Assembly (NCBI GenBank): GCA_001899685.1
Contig: MKWG01000011.1
Location: 270,925-334,924 of the forward strand
From: Sphingobacteriales bacterium 44-15
GTDB taxonomy: Bacteria > Bacteroidota > Bacteroidia > Chitinophagales > Chitinophagaceae
Direction: 5' to 3'
DNA: 64,000 nt
Below, piece after piece: positions 35,205-43,913 of the stretch. The notes beneath the pieces were generated by a model. It was not told the DNA's origin, did no database searches, and saw only the letters and a list, made by a program, of their open reading frames with translations. The position numbers and the translations under genes are program-made. Numbering within the stretch: position 1 is the stretch's first letter; each line of letters opens with the position of its first letter.

Positions 35205-36359
35205 ATGCAATTTCAACTCACCGAAGAACAATTGACGATACAAAAAGCCGCCAGGGATTTTGCACAGCAGGAATGCCTTTCCGGGGTAATAGAACGCGAC
35301 GAAAAACAAAAATTTCCGAAAGAGCAGGTTGAGAAGCTGGCCGACCTGGGCTTTATGGGAATGATGACTGCTCCGGCGTATGGCGGCAGTGGAATGGATA
35401 CTGCCAGCTATGTGCTGGCAATGGAAGAGATCAGCAAGATTGATGCCAGTGTCAGTGTGTGCATGAGCGTTAATAACAGCCTGGTATGCTGGGGGCTTGA
35501 GCATTACGGCACCGAAGAACAAAAGCAACAATATCTCCTGCCGCTGGCGCAGGGTAAAAAAAATAATGAGCTGTATATAGGCGCTTTTTTACTGAGCGAA
35601 CCTGAAGCCGGCAGCGATGCTACTTCACAGCGTACTACTGCAGAAGACAGGGGAGACCATTACATATTGAATGGCACAAAAAACTGGATCACCAACGGCG
35701 GCAGCGCCAGTGTATACCTGGTGATGGCGCAAACGGATATAGCAAAAGGCAGCAAAGGTATTGACGCCTTCATTGTTGAAAAAAGTACGGCAGGTGTTAC
35801 CGTGGGTCCCAAGGAAAACAAAATGGGCATCCGCGGGAGCGATACGCATTCCATCATGTTCCAGGATGTAAAAGTACCGAAGGAAAACCGTATCGGCGAT
35901 GATGGTTTTGGGTTCACTTTTGCTATGAGAACCTTAGCCGGCGGCCGGATAGGTATAGCAGCGCAGGCATTGGGGATAGCGTCCGGTGCTTACGAAAGGT
36001 CAGTGGCTTATGCTAAAGAGCGTAAAGCCTTTGGCAAAGAGATCTCCCAGCACCAGGCGATACAATTCAAACTGGCGGATATGGCTACCCGCATTGAAGC
36101 GGCAAGGCTTTTATGCCTGCGGGCTGCCTGGGAAAAAGATAACGGTATCGATTATGCGCTTAGCAGCTCTATGGCAAAAGTATATGCATCAGAAACAGCC
36201 ATGTGGGTGACCACCGAGGCGGTTCAGATCCATGGAGGATATGGTTATGTAAAAGAATATCACGTGGAAAGGCTGATGCGGGATGCCAAGATCACCCAGA
36301 TCTACGAAGGCACCAGCGAAGTGCAGCGTATAGTGATCGGGCGAAGCATACTCAAATAG
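35205..36359 (+). CDS. Acyl-CoA dehydrogenase (short/butyryl-CoA type)
   Basis: This 384-aa flavoprotein catalyses alpha,beta-dehydrogenation of acyl-CoA thioesters. The N-terminal helical domain carries MGMMTAPAYGGSGMDTASYVLAMEEIS. The flavin motif is GAFLLSEPEAGSDATSQRTTAE (~126-147) and NGTKNWITNGGSA follows. The C-terminal signature includes RKAFGKEISQHQAIQFKLADMAT and the catalytic Glu in QIYEGTSEVQRIVIGR. Length and motifs fit short-chain enzymes; chain-length preference is inferred only. It is 28 bp upstream of the YggS-type gene and probably cotranscribed. Confidence 0.94.
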   Translation: MQFQLTEEQLTIQKAARDFAQQECLSGVIERDEKQKFPKEQVEKLADLGFMGMMTAPAYGGSGMDTASYVLAMEEISKIDASVSVCMSVNNSLVCWGLEHYGTEEQKQQYLLPLAQGKKNNELYIGAFLLSEPEAGSDATSQRTTAEDRGDHYILNGTKNWITNGGSASVYLVMAQTDIAKGSKGIDAFIVEKSTAGVTVGPKENKMGIRGSDTHSIMFQDVKVPKENRIGDDGFGFTFAMRTLAGGRIGIAAQALGIASGAYERSVAYAKERKAFGKEISQHQAIQFKLADMATRIEAARLLCLRAAWEKDNGIDYALSSSMAKVYASETAMWVTTEAVQIHGGYGYVKEYHVERLMRDAKITQIYEGTSEVQRIVIGRSILK

Positions 36360-36387
36360 AGGAAATATTGAGTAAGTTCGCATAGTT

Positions 36388-37059
36388 ATGGCTGTGAATG
36401 AAATTGTTTTTAAGCAAATTACGGAAGAGCTGGATGCAAAGCATGTTACGCTCGTAGCAGTATCCAAAACCAAGCCTGTTACAGATATCCAACAATTATA
36501 TGATCTCGGTCAAAGGGATTTTGGTGAAAACTATGTGCAGGAAATAATAGAAAAGCAGGCTGTTCTCCCTCCTGATATCCATTGGCATTTCATCGGTCAT
36601 CTCCAGAGCAATAAGGTGAAGTACCTGGTGCCCTTTGTATATATGATCCATGGAGTGGACAGTCTGAAGCTGTTGAAAGAAATTGACAGGCAGGCATTAA
36701 AAAACAACAGGACAATATCTGTTTTGCTGCAGGTGCATATTGCTATGGAGGAAACAAAATTCGGGCTGGACGAAGAAGAACTGAATGAATTGATAAGCAC
36801 TTTACCCGGATTGCCCAATATTGCTTTAAAAGGATTGATGGGAATGGCTTCATTCACAGACGATGATGATATTGTCAGGAATGAATTCCGCCGGCTTAAA
36901 GCACTGTATGAAAAGATCAATGTATTATATGCTGCGCAGTTTCCCGGCTCGCAACTGACTACCCTCTCCATGGGAATGAGCGCAGATTATCGTATTGCTA
37001 TTGAAGAAGGAAGTAATATGATTAGGATAGGAAGCCTTTTGTTTGGGGTACGGAATTAG
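36388..37059 (+). CDS. YggS/PROSC family PLP homeostasis protein
   Basis: This 223-aa TIM-barrel protein binds PLP and is thought to buffer it in the cytoplasm. The PLP lysine is in LVAVSKTKPVTDI (~21-33). GQRDFGENYVQEIIEK, the conserved IHWHFIGHLQSNKVK (~70-84) and the C-terminal LSMGMSADYRIAIEEGSNMIRIGSLLFG are family signatures. It has no catalytic activity in known homologues. Confidence 0.94.
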   Translation: MAVNEIVFKQITEELDAKHVTLVAVSKTKPVTDIQQLYDLGQRDFGENYVQEIIEKQAVLPPDIHWHFIGHLQSNKVKYLVPFVYMIHGVDSLKLLKEIDRQALKNNRTISVLLQVHIAMEETKFGLDEEELNELISTLPGLPNIALKGLMGMASFTDDDDIVRNEFRRLKALYEKINVLYAAQFPGSQLTTLSMGMSADYRIAIEEGSNMIRIGSLLFGVRN

Positions 37060-37289
37060 CGGAAGATTGCACGCAAAGGGAAAGCGAAGCGGTAAACGAT
37101 AAATGTCAAACGATAGGCGGCAGGCTATCAAACTTCTCCGTGCAACTTTGTATCTCCAGATTTAGGAAGTAATAAACCGTGAAGGCGTAAATTTAGATGT
37201 ACAGAATTTACACTAATACCTTTGTGCCCATTTGTGCATTAGTGGCTTACTTTGCTCTGCGAAGCAAATTGTTGTATCCAAAAATCATT

Positions 37290-37355
37290 GGTGGCAATTT
37301 ACTCCTTTCCCGCAAACCCGTGAGGCACCTTCAGTTATTCAGCAAGCCCTAATTA
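37290..37355 (+). repeat. 66-bp direct repeat, copy 1
   Basis: It is identical to 37450-37515 at about 50 of 66 positions without gaps. It starts GTGGCAATTTACTCC and ends GCCCTAATTAT. Related GTGCATTAGTGGC sequences precede the pair at 37234-37246 and 37442-37454. Confidence 0.65.
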
Positions 37356-37449
37356 TGACCTTGGTAGGCCGCCAGATCAAATCTTACACCTCAAAACAGA
37401 TAATTCTCTCAAGATTTTTTATGAATTAACACTAAATATTCGTGCATTA

Positions 37450-37515
37450 GTGGCGATATGCTCCTTTTTCCCAAATCTATGAGGCATCCCCGGTTATTCA
37501 GCATCCCCTAACTAT
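37450..37515 (+). repeat. 66-bp direct repeat, copy 2
   Basis: This is the second copy of the repeat at 37290-37355. It ends 20 bp before the GH29 stop codon. The two copies share a GAGGCA...GTTATTCAGCA core. Confidence 0.65.
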
Positions 37516-37534
37516 TTCAAAACTCGCTTCCACT

Positions 37535-39040
37535 TTAATTCCCGTCATAAAACAATCCCGCTTCTGCAAGCGTTGGATTGAGCCGTGAAGATTCTATTTC
37601 TATTTTAATTTTCTGGGCAGTGACCGGTGCAAACTTTAAAAGCCTTTTGTAGCCAATGGTTGTCCCTTCCGTAAACTTTTCCCAGGAACCGGCATTTTCA
37701 TACCATGCCGAGAATTTTTCTACACGCTGACCAACGCTTATATTTTCCTGGAGAGATAGTACATTGAACGTGGCGGGCTTTTTCAACGTAAATAAAACTG
37801 TTGTGGTAGTATCTCTCTCCCGCGTGGTAAACCAGGTATTGTACCTGCCATCAGTGATGTTTTTTGTACCGGTACCATTGCTGCAGGTTATGGCAGCGCC
37901 GGTCAATAAATTTGTACCGAATATTTGTTTACGCATGGCCGCCCAGTCCTGTAAGTTTTTTACATCGGCTGCATTGATCAGCCCGTCTTTATCGGGAGGG
38001 ATATTCAGCAACAGCACACTGTTCATTCCCACAGAAGTGTAGTAAATATCATTTAGTGTTTTTGGAGTCTTTACTTTGCTGTCCTGATCGGCATGATAGA
38101 ACCATCCCGGGCGGATAGACACATCTGTTTCAGCGGGGTACCATACCAATCCTTTTGCATGTATTATTTTTTCGCGGCTTCCCAGATCACTTCCCCGCAT
38201 ATCTCCCTGCGGTTTGAAGGTGAGGTCTTTTTGAGAACCTGCTGCAATGCTGCCCTGGTCCAGGTTATTGGCGGGTACCACACTCCATTCCATAGCGCGT
38301 CCCTTGCCGGTTTCGGTGCCTACCCAGCGCACATCCGGGCCCATAATGGCGATCACGGCCTGTGGCTGCAATTTTCTGATGAGCGTATACCAGCGGTCAA
38401 AGTCATAGACCTGTTTTTTGCCGTTAGGGCCTTCGCCGTTGGCGCCGTCAAACCACACTTCATCCACTTTACCGTACCAGGTGAGCAGTTCTGTCAACTG
38501 CTGCTCAAAAAAATCATTGTATACATCACTGCCGTAAGTGGCTGCATTCCTGTCCCATGGAGAGAGATAAACGCCGAAGCCGATATTTAATTTTTTGCAG
38601 GCATCGGCTACTTCTTTTACCACATCGCCATTGCCATTTTTCCATCGGCTGCTTTTTACAGAGTGATCCGTGGTTTTGGTAGGCCAAAGGCAAAAACCAT
38701 CATGATGCTTGGCTGTAATGATGATCTGCCTGAAACCGGCGTCCTTTACGGTTTTTATCCATTGCTCCGCGTTGAGCTTTGCAGGATTGAATATAGCAGG
38801 GTCTTCTTTCCCGTCGCCCCATTCCCTGCCTGTGAATGTATTTACCCCAAAATGAAAAAAGGCCGTCAGCTCCAGTTGCTGCCAGCGTAATTGCCTGGAA
38901 GTAGGCACAATGTTGGCGGCTTTCTGAATGATACTTTCTTCCGGTTCATCCTGTGAGATGGATACAAAATTGCTTTTCTGGGCAATAGTGAAATGCCCTG
39001 CTGATGCCAGGCAGGCGATGAGTAAAATTTGCTTTTTCAA
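37535..39040 (-). CDS. Exported alpha-L-fucosidase (GH29)
   Basis: This 501-aa exported glycosidase has a signal peptide (KKQILLIACLASAGHFTIAQ). The GH29 barrel starts with LRWQQLELTAFFHFGVNTFTGREWGDG and includes ITAKHHDGFCLWPTKTTDHSV and the nucleophile motif KVDEVWFDGANG (Asp ~197). The last ~120 residues resemble a discoidin-like (F5/8 type C) carbohydrate-binding domain (NITDGRYNTWFTT ... AQKIKIEIESSR). The start is TTG at 39040: a stop codon directly precedes it and no ATG would retain the signal peptide. The family assignment is good; the linkage is not predictable. Confidence 0.9.
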   Translation of the reverse strand: MKKQILLIACLASAGHFTIAQKSNFVSISQDEPEESIIQKAANIVPTSRQLRWQQLELTAFFHFGVNTFTGREWGDGKEDPAIFNPAKLNAEQWIKTVKDAGFRQIIITAKHHDGFCLWPTKTTDHSVKSSRWKNGNGDVVKEVADACKKLNIGFGVYLSPWDRNAATYGSDVYNDFFEQQLTELLTWYGKVDEVWFDGANGEGPNGKKQVYDFDRWYTLIRKLQPQAVIAIMGPDVRWVGTETGKGRAMEWSVVPANNLDQGSIAAGSQKDLTFKPQGDMRGSDLGSREKIIHAKGLVWYPAETDVSIRPGWFYHADQDSKVKTPKTLNDIYYTSVGMNSVLLLNIPPDKDGLINAADVKNLQDWAAMRKQIFGTNLLTGAAITCSNGTGTKNITDGRYNTWFTTRERDTTTTVLFTLKKPATFNVLSLQENISVGQRVEKFSAWYENAGSWEKFTEGTTIGYKRLLKFAPVTAQKIKIEIESSRLNPTLAEAGLFYDGN

Positions 39041-39087
39041 TTATTGAACGTTTTTTTGATTAAAGGATAAAGCCACATAGGAATATA

Positions 39088-39182
39088 GGTATCAGCTATC
39101 AGGCGTCAGCGGACAGTTTGCGTTTATCATCTCCCTTCTCACGTTTCATCTTCTCTCCTCTCACGTTTCACCTTTTCACCCC
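39088..39182 (+). repeat. Long heptanucleotide array overlapping the 3' end of msrC
   Basis: About 13 successive 7-nt words start GGTATCA, GCTATCA, GGCGTCA and drift to TCTCACG, TTTCATC, CTCTCAC. The array extends 44 nt into the msrC frame and encodes its last ~14 residues. Confidence 0.8.
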
Positions 39183-39663
39183 ACACTTTGTGCCAGGGGA
39201 AAAGCGTTACTATTTCTTCCAGGTATTCCCGGTCTGTCTGATCAAAAGCATCGAGATGCTCACTGTCCACATCTAATACGGCGACTACTTCATTATTGCG
39301 TATTACCGGCACAACAATTTCAGACCTGGAGAGACTGCTGCAGGCAATATGTCCCGGGAATTTTTCAACATCGGGAACTATCAGGGAACATGCTTTTTCC
39401 CAGCTTGCGCCACATACTCCTTTACCTTTCCGTATACGGCTGCAGGCAACCGGTCCCTGGAAGGGGCCAACGACCAGCTCACCGTTTTTCACTATATAAA
39501 ACCCTACCCAAAACCATTTGAATTGCTCTTTCAGCGCGGCAGCAATATTCGCCATGTTGGCAATGAGGTCAGTCTCGCCTTCTGTCAGCCCTTTGATCTG
39601 GGGGATAAGCGACTTGTACTGGTCTGTCTTATTTCCTGTTGCAATGAATAAGTCTTCTGCCAT
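39139..39663 (-). CDS. msrC: Free methionine-(R)-sulfoxide reductase, GAF domain
   Basis: This 174-aa GAF-fold enzyme reduces free Met-R-sulfoxide. The three conserved cysteines are visible: GPVACSRIRKGKGVCG (two of them, ~83 and ~93) and GHIACSSLSRSEIVVPV (~117). The segment QFKWFWVGFYIVKNGELVVGPFQG and the DVDSEHLDAFDQTD end match the family. The last ~14 residues (GEKVKRERREDET) are encoded by the heptanucleotide array and are not part of the fold. A TATCTTTG box ends 5 nt before the ATG. Confidence 0.93.
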   Translation of the reverse strand: MAEDLFIATGNKTDQYKSLIPQIKGLTEGETDLIANMANIAAALKEQFKWFWVGFYIVKNGELVVGPFQGPVACSRIRKGKGVCGASWEKACSLIVPDVEKFPGHIACSSLSRSEIVVPVIRNNEVVAVLDVDSEHLDAFDQTDREYLEEIVTLFPWHKVWGEKVKRERREDET

Positions 39664-39668
39664 AAGTG

Positions 39669-39676
39669 CAAAGATA
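39669..39676 (-). promoter_or_regulatory. -7 box of msrC, 5 nt from ATG
   Basis: Minus-strand TATCTTTG (39676-39669) matches TAnnTTTG fully, with CACTT between it and the ATG at 39663. A near-leaderless mRNA is suggested. Confidence 0.5.
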
Positions 39677-39690
39677 GATGGCTTTCAATG

Positions 39691-39726
39691 TAAAAAGCCG
39701 GGTATACACAACCCCGGCTTTTTTAC
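39691..39726. terminator. Rho-independent terminator after the DUF1080 gene
   Basis: AAAAAGCCGGG and CCCGGCTTTTTT form a strong stem with A/T-rich flanks on both strands. On the minus strand it follows the DUF1080 gene and precedes the msrC promoter. Confidence 0.8.
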
Positions 39727-39748
39727 ATGAATATAAAACGATCCCTTA

Positions 39749-40510
39749 TCAGATAGGGCGTATCCAGATGTTCCTGTAGGCCACCGGATTTCCATGATCC
39801 TGCAGCATCAGCGGTTCTTTCGCCCCATGCGGTTCGTAATTGGGAGTGCCTACATATTGTGTAGCTCCCCAGATAGTTGTATTATTCTGCACCAGTACGC
39901 CATTATGAAAAACAGTGATACGTGCAGGTGATTTCAGCGCGCCGTTTTCATAAAATACCGGTGCTGTGAAAATAATATCGTAAGCCTGCCATTCGCCGGG
40001 CCCGCGGGAAGCATTTACTAATGGAGGGAACTGTTTATAAATGCTGCCGGCCTGTCCATTGGAATAAGTGCGGTTATTATAAGAATCCAATACCTGCAGC
40101 TCGTATTTACCCATCAGGAAGATCCCGCTGTTACCGCGCCCCTGGCTTTCGCCAACCACTTTAGCGGGAGTTCTCCATTCGATATGCAACTGGCAGTCGC
40201 CAAAAGCTTCCCTGGTCAAAATACCGCCTGTACCGCCTGTTACCACCAGGGCGTCGCCTTCAATTTTCCATTTTGCGTCACTGCCGTCTTTTTCAGATTT
40301 CCATTTGGAAAGATCTTTCCCGCCAAACAATACGATAGCGTCGGAAGGGGGATCAGCGTTGGTTTTTCCGGGGGTTACGATTCTTACGGCAGGATCCCAG
40401 TACTCCGTCAGCTTGGGGTCGCCGTTTCTCGGTGCTGTCTGGGCAAAACAAACAAAAGATCCGAGTACCAGGGAGGCACTCATTACAAGATGTGGAAAAC
40501 GAATGATCAT
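39749..40510 (-). CDS. Exported DUF1080 (3-keto-disaccharide hydrolase-like) protein
   Basis: This 253-aa protein starts with a signal peptide (to FAQT near residue 25). It has a concanavalin-like beta sandwich with the DUF1080 hallmarks [31 protein letters not shown] and [30 protein letters not shown] and a C-terminal [20 protein letters not shown] also match. The family is abundant in Bacteroidota and is associated with hydrolysis of 3-keto-glycosides; the exact substrate is unknown. No oxidoreductase partner is adjacent. Confidence 0.9.
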   Translation of the reverse strand: MIIRFPHLVMSASLVLGSFVCFAQTAPRNGDPKLTEYWDPAVRIVTPGKTNADPPSDAIVLFGGKDLSKWKSEKDGSDAKWKIEGDALVVTGGTGGILTREAFGDCQLHIEWRTPAKVVGESQGRGNSGIFLMGKYELQVLDSYNNRTYSNGQAGSIYKQFPPLVNASRGPGEWQAYDIIFTAPVFYENGALKSPARITVFHNGVLVQNNTTIWGATQYVGTPNYEPHGAKEPLMLQDHGNPVAYRNIWIRPI

Positions 40511-40565
40511 AATTATTCAATTATTGTGATGTAAAATGAGGATACAATTTATAAAAAATAATCTT

Positions 40566-41390
40566 TTATGGTCTTTTGATAAGCCCAAACAACAGTTCCG
40601 GCTCATTGGTGGTGATATAATCAAATTTGTTTTCTATCAGCCATTTCATATCCTCGGCATTATTCACCGTCCAGGCGTTCAGTACTATATTATTATCCTT
40701 TGCCTCCTTAACCCATTCGGGGTGCTTTTTAAAAACGCTGTAATGGTAATCTAATCCCATAACACCATCATTTTTAAGTTCTAAGGGGGATTTATCTCCA
40801 TTTAAATATTGAACCCTTGCGTCGGGTTGCAGCTCCAGCACTTTCTTTATTATAGCATAGTCAAAGCTGATATAAATGACCCAGGGCTGGGCATGCAATT
40901 GTTGAACCAGTTCCACTATTTTTTGTGCCGTATGCTCGCCTCTTTCCTCACTGATCTCCGAAGGCTTGATTTCAAGCACAAGCATGGTAGTGTGCTGCTG
41001 AATGCCATGAGAAAGGTATTGATATAAGGTAGGAATAGGCTCGCCGTTTGATAATTTAGTTTCCAGCAGGGAAACGTAGCTGCTCTTTTGTATATGTTTT
41101 CCGCCAAATACAGCATCATGATTGATGACAAGAGAGTCATCATCTGTCAGGTGTACATCAAACTCCGATCCCGCACAGCCGATCTTTACCGCCTGGTCCA
41201 GTGAAGCAATAGAGTTCTCCGGAAGGCTGTTGGTTTTCCATGCGCCCCTGTGGGCCACAACAATATTTTTTGCAAAGTGCATACTACTGTCTGTGAGTTT
41301 TTTACTGTGCGAGCACCCGGAGCTGATGAGCGACAAAGCTATTGCAGCAAGAAAGATATTATTCATCTGTCTGTTTTTATTTTTATTCAT
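40566..41390 (-). CDS. Glycerophosphodiester phosphodiesterase, lipoprotein
   Basis: This 274-aa lipoprotein hydrolyses glycerophosphodiesters to glycerol 3-phosphate. Its signal ends in the lipobox LISSGC. The GDPD motifs are IVVAHRGAWKTNSLPENSIASLDQA (HRG...EN), GSEFDVHLTDDDSLVINHD (EFD...HD) and LVLEIKPS. The C-terminal LNAWTVNNAEDMKWLIENKFDYITTNEPELL matches the family end. ATG at 41390 (or 41366) is preferred; upstream codons run through a hairpin region. Minus-strand neighbours on both sides are exported hydrolases. Confidence 0.92.
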   Translation of the reverse strand: MNKNKNRQMNNIFLAAIALSLISSGCSHSKKLTDSSMHFAKNIVVAHRGAWKTNSLPENSIASLDQAVKIGCAGSEFDVHLTDDDSLVINHDAVFGGKHIQKSSYVSLLETKLSNGEPIPTLYQYLSHGIQQHTTMLVLEIKPSEISEERGEHTAQKIVELVQQLHAQPWVIYISFDYAIIKKVLELQPDARVQYLNGDKSPLELKNDGVMGLDYHYSVFKKHPEWVKEAKDNNIVLNAWTVNNAEDMKWLIENKFDYITTNEPELLFGLIKRP

Positions 41391-41406
41391 TTCTATGTTA
41401 AACTGT

Positions 41407-41433
41407 GCTAAATGTGAAATGCTCACATTTAGC
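41407..41433. repeat. Perfect 11-bp hairpin upstream of the GDPD gene
   Basis: GCTAAATGTGA and TCACATTTAGC flank a 5-nt loop. A GC-rich stretch with CTGCC...GGCAG follows to 41470. It could be the terminator of the EEP gene or a repeat relic; there is no T-tract. Confidence 0.55.
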
Positions 41434-41525
41434 GCCTGCCTGCCATACCTACGGCAGGTAAACCGGTAGGCAAGGCTCACTTCTCAAAAAAATATAACAA
41501 ATTATTGTTAACACAACACAAGTAT

Positions 41526-42302
41526 TTATTCGATTTCAAGAGTGATCAATACCGGTTTATGATCAGAAATTTTCACAGGCAAAACTTCCACGCTTGTCAC
41601 TTTCCATCTCGTTCCTTTTTTCAGCCAGGCATAGTCAATACGGACATGGGGATTATCAGCAGAGAATGTATGCTGCGGTTCGCCTTTCAGCGCTGCTGCA
41701 TCTTCCCATTCTGTTTGTAATATACTGTAAGGCTCTTTGTCGGGGGTGAAATTGAGATCGCCGCAAAGCACTACAGGTTTTTTCTCTGAAGCGAAAACAG
41801 CGTTGATCTCTTTTGCCTGTGCCATCCGGTTTTCATTATACTGGTGGCAGAGATGTGTACCGGCGAACACAATTTGCTTCTTACCTGCAGTATAGGTAAT
41901 ATATATCAGGGCTCTTGGTTCGCCGCCTTTGGGAGTGGGTAATATTTTTACGGTAGCTGTTGCGGGCTTCCTGCAGAGCACCCCTTCACCGTAGCCGCCT
42001 CCGTCATAGTCCATTGCCTTACCAAAGAATCCATGCATGTTTGTCTTTTTTGCGAGGGCTTGGATAAAGTTGAGCGGCGTTTTATAAATGCCTGCACTTC
42101 TGCCCGTAGCGCTGTCTACCTCCTGGAAAGCGGCAAGATCAGGCTTTATTTTATTAATGAGCGCGGCTATATCGTCAATGCTGGGCATTCCCTTTTCATA
42201 AGCCTGCTCCCCGTGAAAAATGTTGTATGTCAGTATTTTCAGTTTTGTTTGGGCAGGCAGGCTGGTACAAAAAAACAGGAAGGCAACAAGCGTATATTTC
42301 AT
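41526..42302 (-). CDS. Exported endonuclease/exonuclease/phosphatase family protein
   Basis: This 258-aa protein has a signal peptide (residues 1-18) and the EEP fold. Motifs in order are LKILTYNIFHGEQ, DLAAFQEVDSATG (metal-binding Glu), FAGTHLCHQYNENRMAQAKEI (catalytic His), VVLCGDLNFTPDKEPYSIL (D-x-N) and ISDHKPVLITLEIE (D-H). It could be a phosphodiesterase acting on sugar phosphates, lipids or nucleic acid in the periplasm; substrate unknown. The neighbouring GDPD gene suggests phosphate scavenging (inference). Confidence 0.9.
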   Translation of the reverse strand: MKYTLVAFLFFCTSLPAQTKLKILTYNIFHGEQAYEKGMPSIDDIAALINKIKPDLAAFQEVDSATGRSAGIYKTPLNFIQALAKKTNMHGFFGKAMDYDGGGYGEGVLCRKPATATVKILPTPKGGEPRALIYITYTAGKKQIVFAGTHLCHQYNENRMAQAKEINAVFASEKKPVVLCGDLNFTPDKEPYSILQTEWEDAAALKGEPQHTFSADNPHVRIDYAWLKKGTRWKVTSVEVLPVKISDHKPVLITLEIE

Positions 42303-42398
42303 CGGATCATTTTTTACCGCCGTAAATATCCGGTAATATTCATTAAATATCTACCTTGAATACACATTTTTAGGAAACCGACGGCAGGCTTTTCCGGC

Positions 42399-42501
42399 GG
42401 GCACATTTCAAATTTTCACTGCATATCTTTCCTTCATCGCTGTAATCCCCTCTCCGCGCAGCAGAGAGGGGAAAAATGGTGCGAAAATTTGAAATGCGTC
42501 C
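42399..42501 (+). mobile_element. 103-bp MITE-like palindromic element, copy B
   Basis: Same length and orientation as copy A (12669-12771), 84% identical without gaps. Terminal inverted repeats are GGGCACATTTCAAATTTT and AAAATTTGAAATGCGTCC. The inner arms CCCCTCT and AGAGGGG pair perfectly here. It lies directly upstream of the thyA promoter. Confidence 0.75.
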
Positions 42502-42527
42502 TTCCCGGCTGCAAGCTGCTATTCATG

Positions 42528-42535
42528 TAACTTTG
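42528..42535 (+). promoter_or_regulatory. -7 box of thyA, 4 nt from ATG
   Basis: TAACTTTG at 42528-42535 matches TAnnTTTG and is followed by CCCG and the ATG. No -33 TTG is present at 19 nt; the MITE copy B ends 27 bp upstream. Confidence 0.5.
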
Positions 42536-42539
42536 CCCG

Positions 42540-43349
42540 ATGCAACAATATCTCGACTTACTCCAACACATTTTAGATAAGGGCGTGCAGAAGCACGACA
42601 GGACCGGCACCGGCACTATCAGTTGCTTTGGATACCAGATGCGCTTTGACCTGAGCGAAGGTTTTCCGCTGGTAACCACAAAAAAGCTGCATCTCAAAAG
42701 CATTATCCACGAATTGTTGTGGTTCCTGAAAGGAGATACCAATATAAAGTACCTTAAAGATAATGGCGTGAGCATCTGGGATGAATGGGCCGATGAGAAC
42801 GGAGAACTTGGACCTGTATACGGCAAACAGTGGAGAAGCTGGGAAGGCGCTGACAGGAAAGCGATTGATCAGATAACTGACGTGATACAGCAGATCAAAA
42901 CCAACCCCGACAGCCGCCGGCTGATAGTGAGCGCATGGAATGTTGCTGATCTTCCGCAGATGGCGTTGATGCCCTGTCATACCATGTTCCAGTTTTACGT
43001 GGCCGATAACGGCCAGGGGCGGCCGAAGCTATCCTGCCAGTTGTACCAGCGCTCTGCAGACGTATTTCTCGGGGTACCGTTTAATATAGCCTCTTATGCG
43101 CTGCTCACCATGATGATCGCTCAGGTATGTGACCTCGACGCTGGCGAATTCATCCATAGCTTTGGAGATGTGCATTTATACAACAATCATATTGAGCAGG
43201 CTCATTTACAGCTTACACGTATTCCGTATCCAATGCCTGCTATGCGGTTAAACCCGGAAGTGAAAAATATTTTTGATTTTACTTTTGAAGATTTTGCGCT
43301 GGAACAATACCAGTCTCACCCGCCTATTAAGGCGCCGGTGGCTGTCTGA
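42540..43349 (+). CDS. thyA: Thymidylate synthase
   Basis: This 269-aa enzyme makes dTMP from dUMP with methylene-tetrahydrofolate. The nucleophile is in [17 protein letters not shown] (Cys ~147). The dUMP/folate-binding signature [25 protein letters not shown] and [14 protein letters not shown] follow, and the chain ends in IKAPVAV. It is followed by folA, which recycles the dihydrofolate it produces. Confidence 0.97.
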   Translation: MQQYLDLLQHILDKGVQKHDRTGTGTISCFGYQMRFDLSEGFPLVTTKKLHLKSIIHELLWFLKGDTNIKYLKDNGVSIWDEWADENGELGPVYGKQWRSWEGADRKAIDQITDVIQQIKTNPDSRRLIVSAWNVADLPQMALMPCHTMFQFYVADNGQGRPKLSCQLYQRSADVFLGVPFNIASYALLTMMIAQVCDLDAGEFIHSFGDVHLYNNHIEQAHLQLTRIPYPMPAMRLNPEVKNIFDFTFEDFALEQYQSHPPIKAPVAV

Positions 43350-43404
43350 GGCAGAGGAGAGGTTAATCCATGAAAGGTGAAGTATAGGAAAAGCATACAA
43401 TATT

Positions 43405-43905
43405 ATGATCATATCACTCATAGTTGCCGCTTCAGAAAACAATGCAATAGGGAAAGACAATAAGCTTCTCTGGTATTTACCCAATGACATGAAGTTTTTT
43501 AAGAACACTACCTGGGCTATGCCGGTCATTATGGGAAGAAAGACTTTTGAATCGCTTGCGGGAGAACCGCTGCCGGGACGATATAATATAGTTGTTACAA
43601 GAAATCATATAGACCTTTCAGGACGCAGTAATGCAGAGCTGGCTTTCAGCCCCGAAGATGCGCTGCTTAAAGCGAAAGAGAAAGATTGTAAAGAGGTTTT
43701 TATTGCGGGGGGGCAACAGATATACAATGCCTATTTACCGGTAGCCACCAAAATATATATTACCCGCGTACATGCGGTGCTGGAGGGAGATGCTTTCTTT
43801 CCGGCTATTGACGAAAAAGAGTGGAAAAAAGTATACGAGCTGGATTTCCCTGCTGATGAAAAACATGCGTATGCTTATTCTTTTCAAACCTGGGTAAGAA
43901 TATAA
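43405..43905 (+). CDS. folA: Dihydrofolate reductase
   Basis: This 166-aa enzyme reduces dihydrofolate with NADPH. Motifs are ISLIVAASENNAIGKDNKLLWYLPNDMKFFKNTT (active-site Asp ~27 in PNDM), MPVIMGRKTFESL and EVFIAGGQQIYNAYLP. It lies 55 bp after thyA, the usual functional pair, and 8 bp before the methyltransferase gene. Confidence 0.97.
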   Translation: MIISLIVAASENNAIGKDNKLLWYLPNDMKFFKNTTWAMPVIMGRKTFESLAGEPLPGRYNIVVTRNHIDLSGRSNAELAFSPEDALLKAKEKDCKEVFIAGGQQIYNAYLPVATKIYITRVHAVLEGDAFFPAIDEKEWKKVYELDFPADEKHAYAYSFQTWVRI

Positions 43906-43913
43906 CCACCTGC

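Larger units (their letters stand above)
37060..37534. other. Gene-free gap with decayed direct repeats
   Basis: This 475-bp gap lies between the convergent YggS-type and GH29 genes. It contains a short heptanucleotide array (37093-37117, AACGATA/AATGTCA/AACGATA) and two 66-bp direct copies at 37290-37355 and 37450-37515. No open frame here resembles a gene. Confidence 0.65.

Noticed and set aside
37232..37429. 65-codon plus-strand frame in the gap before the fucosidase gene
   Set aside because: It consists of the decayed 66-bp repeat and has no protein-like conservation.
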